From Ectorhizobium quercum (GTDB lineage Bacteria; Pseudomonadota; Alphaproteobacteria; Rhizobiales; Rhizobiaceae): a stretch of DNA of 64,000 nt. The stretch covers positions 119,066-183,065 of the forward strand of contig NZ_JANFPI010000009.1 in NCBI RefSeq assembly GCF_026552795.1. Reading direction: 5' to 3'. Made by a program: the position numbers and the translations under genes. Under the pieces are notes generated by a model that saw only the letters and a program-made list of their open reading frames with translations, was not told where the DNA came from and made no database searches. Positions 7,877 through 16,840 of this stretch are shown piece by piece. Position 1 is the first letter of the stretch; each line of letters begins with the position of its first letter.

Positions 7877-9350
7877 ATGTTCGAGAATGCTGAACGTCGG
7901 CGTTGCCATTGTAAAGCCCCACAGAACGGGCAGTTGAGCCGGGGGCTGGCAAATCAGCCAGCCCGGACGACGGACCTTCATACCCATCAGCGTCAACAAA
8001 TTTGGCTCGACGGATTCGACTACGGCGCGTTTGGTCCTCGCCAGCACCTCGAAAACCTGCATCCCGACAGCAGCCGCAACGGCGGCATCCGCAACGGTGT
8101 CGTATCGTTCGCGCAGCGCGTCCGTGATCGTGACAGGCCGTGGCGGGAATGGACCGTCCATGCCGGTCCCTGCGCGGTCGAGGAGGCCGAACGGCTGCTT
8201 CGGCAGGACAACAGGGCCGATCTCTACGTGTCGCAGGCGGCGTTCCGGAAATGGCGGTCGATTGCCGACCTGACGGCGATCGGTGCGTGTTACGCCGATC
8301 TCGACTACCACAACCTGGCTCGGTGGCGCGGAAAGGCTCCGCGTGACGTTGCCAGCGCCGTTCTCGGTCATCTTGAAGACGCGATGGTTCCGCATCCGTC
8401 CTATATCCTGTCGACGGGCCGTGGCCTCGTTTGCGTGTGGCTGACGGAGTTGTTGCCTCGTGCCGTCCTGCCACGCTGGAATGCCGTCCAGAAGCGATTG
8501 GGGGGCGGTCCTGGAGGTGTTCGGGGCAGACAAGCGGGCGCTCGACGCCGCGCGCGTCTTCCGCCTCGCAGGAAGCGAGAACAGCCGTGCCGAATGGAGC
8601 CGGCGGACGGTCGGCATGGTCTGGTGCCACGGATCGCCGGAGGCACCCGCACGGCACGTCTTTTCGACGTTGGCGGATGAAGTCCTGCCCGTCACCCACG
8701 CCGAGCTTGTTTCCCTCCGGGCCGAACGGGCGAAGCGCAAGGCTGAGGGCAAGGACACGACAGGTCCGGCGGTGCATCTGTCGGCGGCAACCTATTGGGA
8801 AACGGCCCTGACCGATCTGCAACGGCTGCGGGCGCATCGGTGCCCGGAAGGCGCATTGCCAGAAGGACAGCGCGACGCATGGCTGCTCGTGGCAGGTATT
8901 GCAATGTCATGGATTTCGCCTCCGGAAGTCCTCGGGCGGGAAATCCTCGTGCTCGCGGATGAGGCGGCGGGATGGCGTGACAGTGAAACGAAATCCCGCA
9001 TGTCCGCCGTGATCAAGCGTGCGCGACAGGCTGCGGCTGGGCAGACGGTGACGTTCAACGGGCATGAGGTCGATTGCCGATACCGGATGCATGCCACGAC
9101 GATCATCGAATGGCTGCGCATTGATCCGGCGGAACAACGTGCTGTGGGTCTCCGGGTACTGGTCGATGAAGACCGGAAACGGGAACTGTCGGTCGAGCGG
9201 ACGGAGAAGTCACGCCGTCGCCATGGCGTGAAGGATCGGACGGAACAACAGGCGGCGCGGCTGGAGATGGGACGCAAGGTCCTGTACCTGCGGGCATCGC
9301 AGGGGATGACGTGCGCGGAACTGGCGGTTCACTTCGGTGTGTCGTGTTGA
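7877..9350 (+). pseudogene. Primase-like replication protein, frameshifted
   Basis: Two overlapping frames together make one protein of about 490 residues. The first (7877-8680) carries YADLDYH, a D-x-D motif like that of archaeo-eukaryotic-type primases, and later STGRGLVCVW. The second (8460-9350) continues the sense with ADKRALDAARVFRL, then FNGHEVD, and a C-terminal helix-turn-helix-like segment MTCAELAVHFGVS. The switch falls on a run of six G (8500-8505): with five G, the frame reads on without a break. The C terminus stops abruptly inside the helix-turn-helix. I infer a replication initiator/primase of the element; the N-terminal start is uncertain. Confidence 0.55.
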
Positions 9351-9658
9351 TGGATAGAGAATCCCAGACCCCGGCCCGAGGTAAACACCATACACCGCAT
9401 CACTTCGTGAATATGCCGCGTAGCGCCGTGACGGTGGGTATCACATCGTCACCAGCCGTCACGTAATTTTACTTGACGGTTCGTCGTCCATCCGGACGGC
9501 GACAGGCCCCTGCCAGGTCTCCATGAATGGCCCCTCGGGAGAGCCGACGCTTTGACTGAAAGGAAAAGCATTAGTCGGCAACTAAATGTTGGGTCCCGCT
9601 TGCGCCGGCGATTTTGTGAGGCGACCATTTTCTGGTAACCACAGCGAAGGGGATTTCC
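9351..9658. other. Non-coding stretch of the element with inverted repeats
   Basis: No gene is evident here. It holds a perfect inverted repeat CGTGACGG (9427-9434)/CCGTCACG (9456-9463), a nearby TTGACGG, and an imperfect palindrome CATTAGTCGGCAACTAAATG shortly before the small ORF and relaxase. In MobV systems the origin of transfer lies directly upstream of the relaxase gene, so oriT is expected in this stretch; which repeat it is cannot be told. Confidence 0.35.
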
Positions 9659-9883
9659 ATGCAAGACGACCAGGACACCAGTTTCGCGGATTTCGACAGG
9701 CTCGTGAAATACGGGTCTCTCCCGAAAGACAAACTCCTGCTCCTGATCCGCTTCCAGGCGTAGGCGCTCGAACTGGTGCGGCTCAACGCCCAATCGGCGA
9801 AGGATGGCTTCCTGCGGCCCGCGATCATGGATGCGCTCGATGACTTCCGGGAAGACGAAAAGTCGCTGATGCCGGCACGCTGA
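9659..9883 (+). pseudogene. Small acidic ORF with in-frame amber codon
   Basis: An ATG with AAGGGG 6 bases upstream opens a frame of 75 codons that is interrupted by TAG at 9761-9763 after 34 residues. Beyond the TAG the frame goes on with sensible, helix-forming sequence (ALELVRLNAQSAKDGF and on to a stop at 9881). It directly precedes the relaxase gene, the position of mobilisation accessory genes, but I do not recognise the family. Either a 34-residue peptide is made or the gene is broken. Confidence 0.4.
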
Positions 9884-9920
9884 TTGTGCTCATCGCGTCC
9901 GCGCCCGGTTCCTGAACGTC

Positions 9921-11214
9921 ATGCCGTCCCAGTTCGTCCATGTCGAATCCTGGTCACGCAAGGGCAATGCCTCCGGGCGCTCGACCGGATTCATTTTTGC
10001 CGAAGCCCGTCGTGATCCGGACGCATCGGTTCACGTTGCGAATCCTGCCTTGCCTGTCGTCGTCTATGGCGTTGATGTCGATGAGGTCGAACGGCGGCAT
10101 AACGTGGCTGCGGACCTGGCGCGCACGACGCCGAAGGGCGGTAAGCCCAAACGCATCCGGCAGGATCAGCACACGCTGATAACCGTGGTGGCGAGCCATC
10201 ATTTCACCGTCGAAGAAGTCCGCGACGATCCGTTGAGGCGCCGTGACCTTGCCCGCTGGGAAAGCCTGACGGTGAGATGGCTCAAGGCGCAGTACGGCGA
10301 CCAGCTCGTGTCCGTGCTCAGACACGAGGATGAATCCCATTGGCATCTCCACGCCTATGTCCTTCCGTCGTCGCCAGACATGCGGGCGTCGGCCCTTCAT
10401 CCGGGACAATGGGCCAAGGCCGAAATCATGCAGGCCGGTGCTGCTGGAGGCGAGGATTCGAAGGCGGTCAATCGGCGCGGCGACAGGGCATATAAGGCCG
10501 CGATGCGCCTCTGGCAGGACTCCTATTACGAAACCGTTGCCGCTCCATGCGGATTGACGCGCCTTGGGCCGCAGCGCCGCCGCCTGACACGCGCGGAATG
10601 GAAGGCCGAGCAGTTGCAGGCGCGGGCGCTGCGGGAAACCCTCGATCGGGCGCAGGCCGTGAAACAGACGGGAGAATCCTGGATCGCCACGACGAAGGAA
10701 AAGGCGGATCGGATCGCACGGGAAGCCACCGCCGCGACGGCGGCGGCCGAACGGCAGATGGAAGCGGCCAAGGCCGCAACGGCTGCGGCGCTCACCGCAC
10801 AGGACAAGGCCGTTGCCGAACAGCGGAAAGCACAAGGAATGATGGCCCGTGTCCGGGCGGAAGCCGTGCGCGTCCGGAAAGCGTCTGCAAGGATTCAGAG
10901 CCTTCCGGGCATCCTGCGGAACATCTGGGATGGTTTCTGCCGGTCGACGGTTCAGGATCGAATCCATGCCGCCGTCGAAACCGAAATGAACGATCTCCGG
11001 GGGGCAGGCAGCGGCTGCGGCCGAACGCGCCAGAACGGCCAATGACGCGCGCCGTCGCGCCGAAGAGAAAACCCGGACGCTCGATCGGGCGCTTGCCGAA
11101 GTCGGCGCGCAACGCGATGCCGCATGGCGGGAGCTTGCACAAGTCCGGCCTCCGGAGCCGGAGAACACCGTCTCGGCCGCGATGCGCCCGAAACCTTCCG
11201 GGTGGCGGAAATAG
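9921..11214 (+). pseudogene. MobV/Pre-type relaxase with frameshifted C terminus
   Basis: The first 374 codons (9921-11045) encode a plasmid-recombination/mobilisation relaxase. The three-histidine metal motif RHEDESHWHLH (consensus HxDExxxHxH) lies near residue 135, followed by a long Ala/Arg/Glu-rich coiled coil. At the G6 run 10999-11004 the annotated frame runs into Gly/Arg-rich nonsense and stops. With one G fewer, the coiled coil continues (Ala-rich, then RRRAEEKTRTLDRALAE) to TAG at 11212-11214. The catalytic part is intact, so partial activity is possible. It would nick oriT and pilot transfer through a helper conjugation system. Confidence 0.75.
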
Positions 11215-11321
11215 CCCGAAATCCGGGTTTTTGCGAAGATTTCGAGCGCCAGAAACGACCCGTACAGCGACGAAATCAATCCCGGTGGTATCATTACTCA
11301 TCCGGGTTCGGCTTTGAAGCC

Positions 11322-12515
11322 CTAACGGGCTTCGGATACGGTTGCCTCGATCATCGTGTTTCCATCGAACAGGCATCGGATGTTGAACTTGAGTTCGAGG
11401 TTGAAGCTGTTCTTCGCCAAGAACGACGACGTCAGTGAAACACGGCCGTCCGGGCGCGCCGAATAGGCGACGTCGAGGAACCGCGAGAAGTCCACGGTGG
11501 ACGGGTGTGTGGCCTTCGCCTTTGCCGCCTGTTCGCAAGCCAGTGTGGCATCTCCTTGGCGGATCGGAGGTGTGGCCGTCATCGTGGTCGTTATGTCCGT
11601 CGGCCTGAACCACACGTTGAAAGCGTTTGATCCTTCGCCGCAGGTGACGAAGAAGACTGGTTCGTTCGGCTTGCTGCGCGATGTGGACTTCGCGACGGTA
11701 CCCGGATCGATCTGCTTGCACCCGGCATTCTCACGGCTGATTTTGTTGATCATCGTGACGATTTGCTTCTTGAATTTCGAAGTGTCGTTATCCCAGTAGA
11801 CGTCGCTCTCGACGTATACCCGTGCGCCGTCCGATGATGTCTCGATCCGGCGAAGAACTTTGCTCGGGACCCAGCCGCTGACATCCGTCAGCCACGACGG
11901 TTCGGCAATCTGGACCTGTGTCCATTCCGCCGAGCACCCCATGATCTTCACGCTCGTCGAGTTGTCTATCTGGTGATAGTGAGTCTTCCGCAGCGCCTCA
12001 GTGGCCTTCTGGTTGACGATCTTGTCCGATGTCTCCCTTGGGTTCTTACGGAGTTTGTAACTGCTGGAAACCGCCACGATAGTTCCGATACCGCATCGTT
12101 TTGCCTCTGCGGCTGCTAACTCCTCCGCCTCTTTCCTGAGTTTAGTTTGCTGATCCGCTTCGGCGAGGAGACGGGTACGTTCGACGGCAGCTTTCGCCTC
12201 GGCTTCCTTTTGGGCGATCTCGGCTTGCTCTTTCTTTCGGTTCTCCTCAACGACTTTGGCTTCCGCCTCAACCTTCCGGGCAGCCCGCGCCTCCGCGAGG
12301 CTTTCGCTCGAAGAGAGTCCGTAGTCCCTATAGATCATCTGATTGAAGACAATGGCGGCGACGAAGGTCAGCACGAATAATCCGGACGACCATTTCGCTT
12401 GCCGTATGGCGCTACGCCTCCATTTCGGAATGACGATCCTGAGCACCGAGATGACGAGCCAAATACCAGCACCCGCCCATGCGAACGCGCTGGTCATCAT
12501 AAGATTTTCGAACAT
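11322..12515 (-). CDS. Membrane-anchored coiled-coil/SH3-like cargo protein
   Basis: Function unknown; 397 residues. Two hydrophobic segments (about residues 9-28 and 43-60) are followed by a charged coiled coil rich in Glu, Lys and Ala (about 70-140). Next comes a region resembling a bacterial SH3 domain (about 145-225; GIGTIVAV, KLRKNP, SGWVPSKVLR). A globular C terminus contains Cys residues. The ATG at 12515 has GGGG 5 bases upstream. It is the one clearly intact gene of the element and runs opposite to the relaxase. Codon use is more AT-rich than in host genes. It may be a cargo function such as envelope or phage-related defence, but nothing in the sequence proves that. Confidence 0.75.
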   Translation of the reverse strand: MFENLMMTSAFAWAGAGIWLVISVLRIVIPKWRRSAIRQAKWSSGLFVLTFVAAIVFNQMIYRDYGLSSSESLAEARAARKVEAEAKVVEENRKKEQAEIAQKEAEAKAAVERTRLLAEADQQTKLRKEAEELAAAEAKRCGIGTIVAVSSSYKLRKNPRETSDKIVNQKATEALRKTHYHQIDNSTSVKIMGCSAEWTQVQIAEPSWLTDVSGWVPSKVLRRIETSSDGARVYVESDVYWDNDTSKFKKQIVTMINKISRENAGCKQIDPGTVAKSTSRSKPNEPVFFVTCGEGSNAFNVWFRPTDITTTMTATPPIRQGDATLACEQAAKAKATHPSTVDFSRFLDVAYSARPDGRVSLTSSFLAKNSFNLELKFNIRCLFDGNTMIEATVSEAR

Positions 12516-12710
12516 GAATTCCCCTTGGCAAATTTCGAACAGTATAGCACGCAAAGGTGGTGCATGTCATTGAACTCTAGGCTCGGATAAGGCGCAAATA
12601 TCTGAGTGCTACGAATTTGCGCCGGTCCTTTTGCGGCGCCATCCTGTTTGCAAGGATTGGAGGACGTTCATGGGCAAGATTTCGAGGGAACGGAAACGGC
12701 AGCGGCGCAC

Positions 12711-13292
12711 ATGTGCGCGGATCGGCTGCGGCGAGAAGTTGGGAGACGGCGGCGAAGCAATCTGGCGAGCAAGGCCGTGTTGAAGCTGCTGGCGCCCATC
12801 TCAGCGGCGCTTGCACTGGCTCCGGCCAAGCCGGAAATTATTTCCGCGTCCGGGCGAGATCGTCGGCAGCCGCCGTCATGGTATCCGAACGGACCGGTAG
12901 CGTGGGCGCGCGAGCGTGGTCTCGAACCAGAGGATGTCGCGGAGGAACCGAAACAGCCGGCACCCGCGTTGCGCTCGAAAGCAACGGCATCTTGGCTGCG
13001 GCTGGTCAAGGACCTGGATCGCAGACCAACGCGCGACCGCGCGCGGGAACTCATCGAAACACGGGTCCCGTCGGAAGCTCTGGATTGGCTGCGGGATATG
13101 ATCCGGGAAGAAGACTGGCTTGCTCTTCGACTGGTCGGGCATGACAGGACGGCGGAGGAAATCCGCGAACGGGCGCTTTGGGCCGCGAGAAGATGGGAGG
13201 CGATGCATGTGCCGCCGACTCCGCCCGCTGCTCCGGGTGTGCCCGACGAGACGGACGATATCACGCCTCCGGCTGGACCTCGGCCGAGGTGA
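12711..13292 (+). CDS. Hypothetical protein of the element
   Basis: I do not recognise this protein. The frame is open from 12606; I use the ATG at 12711 because the part before it has no protein-like character, but the start is uncertain. An overlapping frame beginning MGKISRERKRQRR at 12670 may belong to the same gene if a shift has occurred. The N terminus is very basic, then comes a short hydrophobic helix, and from about residue 60 a soluble helical part with WLRDMIREEDWLALRLVGHDRT. It lies between the cargo protein and the integrase. Confidence 0.45.
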   Translation: MCADRLRREVGRRRRSNLASKAVLKLLAPISAALALAPAKPEIISASGRDRRQPPSWYPNGPVAWARERGLEPEDVAEEPKQPAPALRSKATASWLRLVKDLDRRPTRDRARELIETRVPSEALDWLRDMIREEDWLALRLVGHDRTAEEIRERALWAARRWEAMHVPPTPPAAPGVPDETDDITPPAGPRPR

Positions 13293-13404
13293 CCCAGGAG
13301 GATATAACGGGATAGGACGGCACGAAGGACTGGGAACGAAGGGTCGCTATGGCAACGCTTTTCGGAACATCTTGCCGCCAAGCATCGAGGGCGGCGTCCA
13401 GCCT

Positions 13405-15086
13405 CTACTCCTGCCGGGTCTTCTTGCGGCTGTGCCGATCCAGATAGGTTCCTAGATCGAGTCCTTCGGGGAGCGGAAGAGCCGTCAGCACTTCGATTTC
13501 TGTAGGCAATTCTTCGAGGTCCTTCGCTCCATAGCCTCGCGATACGGTCCTGAATGCATGCCATGTCTGTACATCGTTCGTGCGGTCATCGACGCGGGCA
13601 AGCCGCATGATGTCCTTCGCGGTGTGCCTCGTGCTATGAAACATGCGTTCCATCGGCTTGTGAATGCCGACGTCTTTCAGCATGCGATTCATACGTTTCG
13701 AGGCGGCCCGTGCGGGATCGCCGACACGCCCCTTGCCGTGATAGAAGGCCGCCCGAAACAGCCAGTCGGCAGCGCGGCGGCTCTTCGCATAGTCGATGAA
13801 GCCGACCTCCGTGAACAGGTCATGGAGCGCGATGATACGTTTCGACGTCGGGTTCTTGGTCTTTCGTTCTTCAGAACCGCCATCTTCCGCAATAAGTTCG
13901 GAACGCAGGTCGATCACCCAGTATCGGGCTCCGGTGAAGGTGTTCTCCATCTGATAGATGTCTCTGCCCTGCAGGAAGATCAATTCGGCGATGCGAGTGC
14001 CCGTGATCGCCCCAAGCAAGGGCAGCCATATCATGTCGGCACGTCCCTCCTGCGCGGCATGAGTGAACCAGATGTTCAGTTGCTCGACCTTGAAAGGCCG
14101 CCGTTTGACGGAACTGCGGCCATCCATGCGAACGTCGGCATCGCCGAAGGGCGAAGGGAAGCGATGCTCGGCGGCCATCTGCCGGAAGAAATGCTTGAGC
14201 GGCGAGAAATAGTTCGTTTCTATCGTCTTCGTTGTCATCGTTGGACGCGGGATTTTGAGCCTATCGTTATGGTCGGCTGCCTGTTGATGTGTCTTTCCCT
14301 TGAGATGCGGCACCACGCTCATATTCTTCGGGACACGGGCAAGCAGGTTCGACCAGCGCTGAAACTCAAGGAACGTGTACTTGTCCAAGGGCTTGTCGCC
14401 TGCGAACGTGATGAAATCCGTGATGCGGTTGTAATTCGTTGTGATTTTCTTCGGATTGACCTTCGTTTTCCTTCGAACGTCGGTCCACGTTTCCAGCGCC
14501 TCGGAGGCGAGCGGTCGCGGCGGTCCCTCGATCGAGGTCTGCACCCTCTCCGACAGGTCGGTGACCTGTTGAGACATGGCGTTGAAGCTCTTCATGATAA
14601 GCTCGATGGTCGCAGTGCCTTCCGGAGGGCGAATGCTGTCACGCTGCTGCTGATGACCTGAGTTATTCGAGGTTGCACGTCGGCGATCGTGTCGCCGAGG
14701 GTCTTGAGCTTTGCACCAAGGACTTTCTGACGCGTGCCTTCCTCAAGAAGCATTCGAAGCTCGGTTTTCTCAACTTCCACCGCAAGATGTTTTTCGTGAA
14801 GCACTTCGACTTCATGAGCATTGGCGATCAAGGTTTCGACCATATCGGTCAGTTCAGCAATGATCGCGTCCCGTATATCTGCCGTCATGTTTTTCCGCCG
14901 CGATGATCTCACGGCGGTAAATAGCTACTCGGCGTGACCGGACAGTAAACGGGCCTTACGGCGCGCGTCGGCTGTCGGGACACGCCCCAGCGGGATACGG
15001 ATCGGCGTTCGGCCTAGTTTGTCCTGAAGATCGGTCGGGATGGCGATCTGGAATCGAACGCCATTTTTTCGATGAGAAAGGTACAT
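13405..15086 (-). pseudogene. DUF6538-type tyrosine integrase, split by an amber codon and a frameshift
   Basis: Three pieces in a row make up one recombinase. The ATG at 15086 opens an N-terminal arm domain (YLSHRKNGVRFQIAIP) that ends in an in-frame TAG at 14927-14925. The same frame resumes with LFTAVRSSRRKN and a coiled segment to 14592. Between about 14690 and 14640 the sense moves to a second frame (SIRPPEGTATIELI) that runs through the catalytic domain to 13405. Catalytic residues are visible: Arg in GTRIAEL, His and Arg in HSTRH, Tyr in SRGYG. It lies beside the right attachment site, the normal place for the integrase. As written it should not yield a full-length enzyme. Confidence 0.75.
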
Positions 15087-15096
15087 GGTCCGCCTT

Positions 15097-15116
15097 GGGT
15101 AGAGCCGTGGGTATAG
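15097..15116 (+). promoter_or_regulatory. Putative integrase arm-binding site, right
   Basis: GGGTAGAGCCGTGGGTATAG is the partner of 7695-7714 (17 of 20 identical, same orientation). It lies just upstream of the integrase start at 15086 and 64 bases from the right attachment core, so integrase bound here could also affect its own expression. Confidence 0.5.
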
Positions 15117-15179
15117 TTCCCGGACCGGCATATGAATGAATTTAAAATCAATTAGTTATTGGCAACTTGGGGATTTATA

Positions 15180-15195
15180 CCACCCTCTCCGCCAT
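15180..15195 (+). repeat. Right attachment site
   Basis: CCACCCTCTCCGCCAT is an exact copy of the tRNA-Ser 3' end at 7639-7654. It marks the right border of the element; the next gene, malonyl-CoA decarboxylase, ends 26 bases beyond. Confidence 0.88.
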
Positions 15196-15220
15196 CATTC
15201 CCCCACCATCCTCGAAACGT

Positions 15221-16591
15221 TCAGCTCCGGTTCTGCGAGCCGGAGAGGCCGAGAAGTTTCTGGGGGGCTTCGAGCCAGCCGGGGGCCTCGCCGTTTTCGG
15301 ATGACCTGTTCTGCGCTAGCAGGCTCCTGACGGATTTCGAGATCGCCACGGTCTTGTCGCGGACGAAATTCTCGTTGTTTTCCTCGACCTTCGGAAGATC
15401 GTAGAGATAGTTGACCATCGCCGTGCAGGACTGGCGGAAGCCGTTGGCCGAGGTGTCGCCCAGCACATGCACCTCGTGCAGGAGCGCGCCGTTGCCGAGA
15501 TGGAAGCGGGCGACGGGGTCGGCGGGCAGGCCGTTCGGGCGCTTGACGTTGACGAGATAGTCGGCGGTCAGCTTCTTCAGAAGCGGCAGGTGCGGTGTCA
15601 GCGCGCCCGGGTCCTTCGCGTCGGCCGCTTCCAGCAGGGCGGCGACCTCGGGCCGTTCCCCGGCGACGGCGCGCAGATGGCGGGTCAGGCCGGGCACCGG
15701 CGAGAGCGTCACGAAGGTCCTGATCTGCGGCAGGTCCCGGCGCAGGTCCTCGACCACCTGCTTGATCAGCGAATTGCCGAAGGAAATGCCGCGTAGCCCC
15801 TCCTGGCAGTTGGAGATCGAGTAGAAGACGGCCGTGTCGAAGTCGCTGTCCGGCACGGTTTCGCGCCCGTCGGCCAGCAGCCACTGGATCGAGCCGGGAA
15901 CGCCCTTGCACAGCGCCACCTCCACGAAGATCAGCGGCTCCTCCGGCATGGCCGGGTGGAAGAAGGCGAAGCAACGGCGGTCGCCCGGCCGCAGGCGGCG
16001 TTGCAGGTCGTTCCAGTCGTTGATGGCGTGAACGGCCTCGTATTCGATGATCTTTTCCAGAATATTGGCCGGCGTTCCCCAGTCGATGTGCCTGAGGACG
16101 AGGAAGCCGCGGTTGAACCAGCTTGCGAAGAGATGCGCGAAATCGTGGTCGATCCGCGAAAGGTCGGGCTCGTCCTTCATCATGGCCAGAAGGTCGAGGC
16201 GCATGCGCACCAGCTCCTCGGTCGCGCCGGGCGCCTGGTTCAGACGGCGCAGCAGCTCCTGGCGGCGCGGCTCGGTCTCGCGCCTCAGCTGCGTGAAGGA
16301 GGCGGGGTCGCGATTGTCGCGGTAAAGCGCTGCCGCCTCGATCAGCTTTTCGGGATCGATATCGAATTCTTCCGCCAGATGCCGGAAGAAGGCCCTCTTG
16401 CCTTCGTCGTCCATCGCCCGGTACTGGGTGAGAATCTCGCGGGCGCGCTGCATGCCCGAGACTTCGCCCTGCGGAGACAGCAGCGTCTCGCACAGTTCCG
16501 TCACCGGAACGCGGCTGAGCGCCGCGGCGTTTCCCGGGCGCCGCGCAAACAGCGTTCCCATCAGATCCGCGAAAAAGGCCATCCTGCTCAT
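15221..16591 (-). CDS. matA: Malonyl-CoA decarboxylase
   Basis: Cytoplasmic enzyme that turns malonyl-CoA into acetyl-CoA and CO2. The 456-residue product has the helical N-terminal part and the acyltransferase-like C-terminal half, with VTLSPVPG and the conserved RFHLGNGALLHEVH segment that holds the catalytic His region. The ATG at 16591 has AGGAG 9 bases upstream; a second ATG follows at 16582. In rhizobia this gene usually sits with malonyl-CoA synthetase (matB) and a transporter (matC). Neither lies beside it here, and the mobile element adjoins its 3' end. Confidence 0.92.
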   Translation of the reverse strand: MSRMAFFADLMGTLFARRPGNAAALSRVPVTELCETLLSPQGEVSGMQRAREILTQYRAMDDEGKRAFFRHLAEEFDIDPEKLIEAAALYRDNRDPASFTQLRRETEPRRQELLRRLNQAPGATEELVRMRLDLLAMMKDEPDLSRIDHDFAHLFASWFNRGFLVLRHIDWGTPANILEKIIEYEAVHAINDWNDLQRRLRPGDRRCFAFFHPAMPEEPLIFVEVALCKGVPGSIQWLLADGRETVPDSDFDTAVFYSISNCQEGLRGISFGNSLIKQVVEDLRRDLPQIRTFVTLSPVPGLTRHLRAVAGERPEVAALLEAADAKDPGALTPHLPLLKKLTADYLVNVKRPNGLPADPVARFHLGNGALLHEVHVLGDTSANGFRQSCTAMVNYLYDLPKVEENNENFVRDKTVAISKSVRSLLAQNRSSENGEAPGWLEAPQKLLGLSGSQNRS

Positions 16592-16806
16592 GCCGCGCAC
16601 TCCTCTTCGCCGGCGGTCCATCGGGTGGCCGGGCGCGGACCGCGTTCAAGGGGGTCGATTGCTTGCCGCGCCGCAGCATCGCGGGGAGTGTAGCCGCGTC
16701 TTCGCCGCAAGGCCACTCAACCATTTGGCAATGGCCCCGGCCGTTTCCAAGGGCCGCTGGCCTGCGGCGACGGTCCACAGGCAAGGGGGCGGATTTCGCA
16801 TGTGCG

Positions 16807-16834
16807 TTGACAAGCATCGTGCGCGTGCTTTATT
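16807..16834 (+). promoter_or_regulatory. Promoter of the LacI-headed operon
   Basis: TTGACA (16807-16812) and TTTATT (16829-16834) are spaced by 16 bases. A perfect LacI-type palindrome starts 7 bases further on, so transcription would start at the edge of the operator. Confidence 0.55.
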
Positions 16835-16840
16835 GGCTGT

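Larger units (their letters stand above)
7639..15195. mobile_element. Integrative and mobilizable element inserted in tRNA-Ser
   Basis: A 7.5-kb island lies between two copies of the 16-bp sequence CCACCCTCTCCGCCAT. One copy is the 3' end of the tRNA-Ser gene, the other sits at 15180. Inside are a primase-like replication gene, a small ORF, a MobV-type relaxase, two cargo genes and a tyrosine integrase beside the right end. No conjugative transfer (type IV secretion) genes are present, so it would need a helper. Four of the genes carry frameshifts or in-frame stops, which suggests that the copy is immobile or decaying. Confidence 0.85.

Noticed and set aside
7745..8837. Long minus-strand frames opposite the replication gene
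   Set aside because: Composition is Arg/Pro/Ser-rich and low in sense; the plus-strand frames carry recognisable motifs.
9586..9843. An 85-residue ORF ahead of the relaxase
   Set aside because: It overlaps the better-supported small ORF at 9659 in another frame and lacks a ribosome-binding site.
14592..14912. A separate 106-residue coiled-coil gene
   Set aside because: It is in the same frame as the integrase arm domain just upstream, separated only by a TAG, and is better read as the middle of the integrase.
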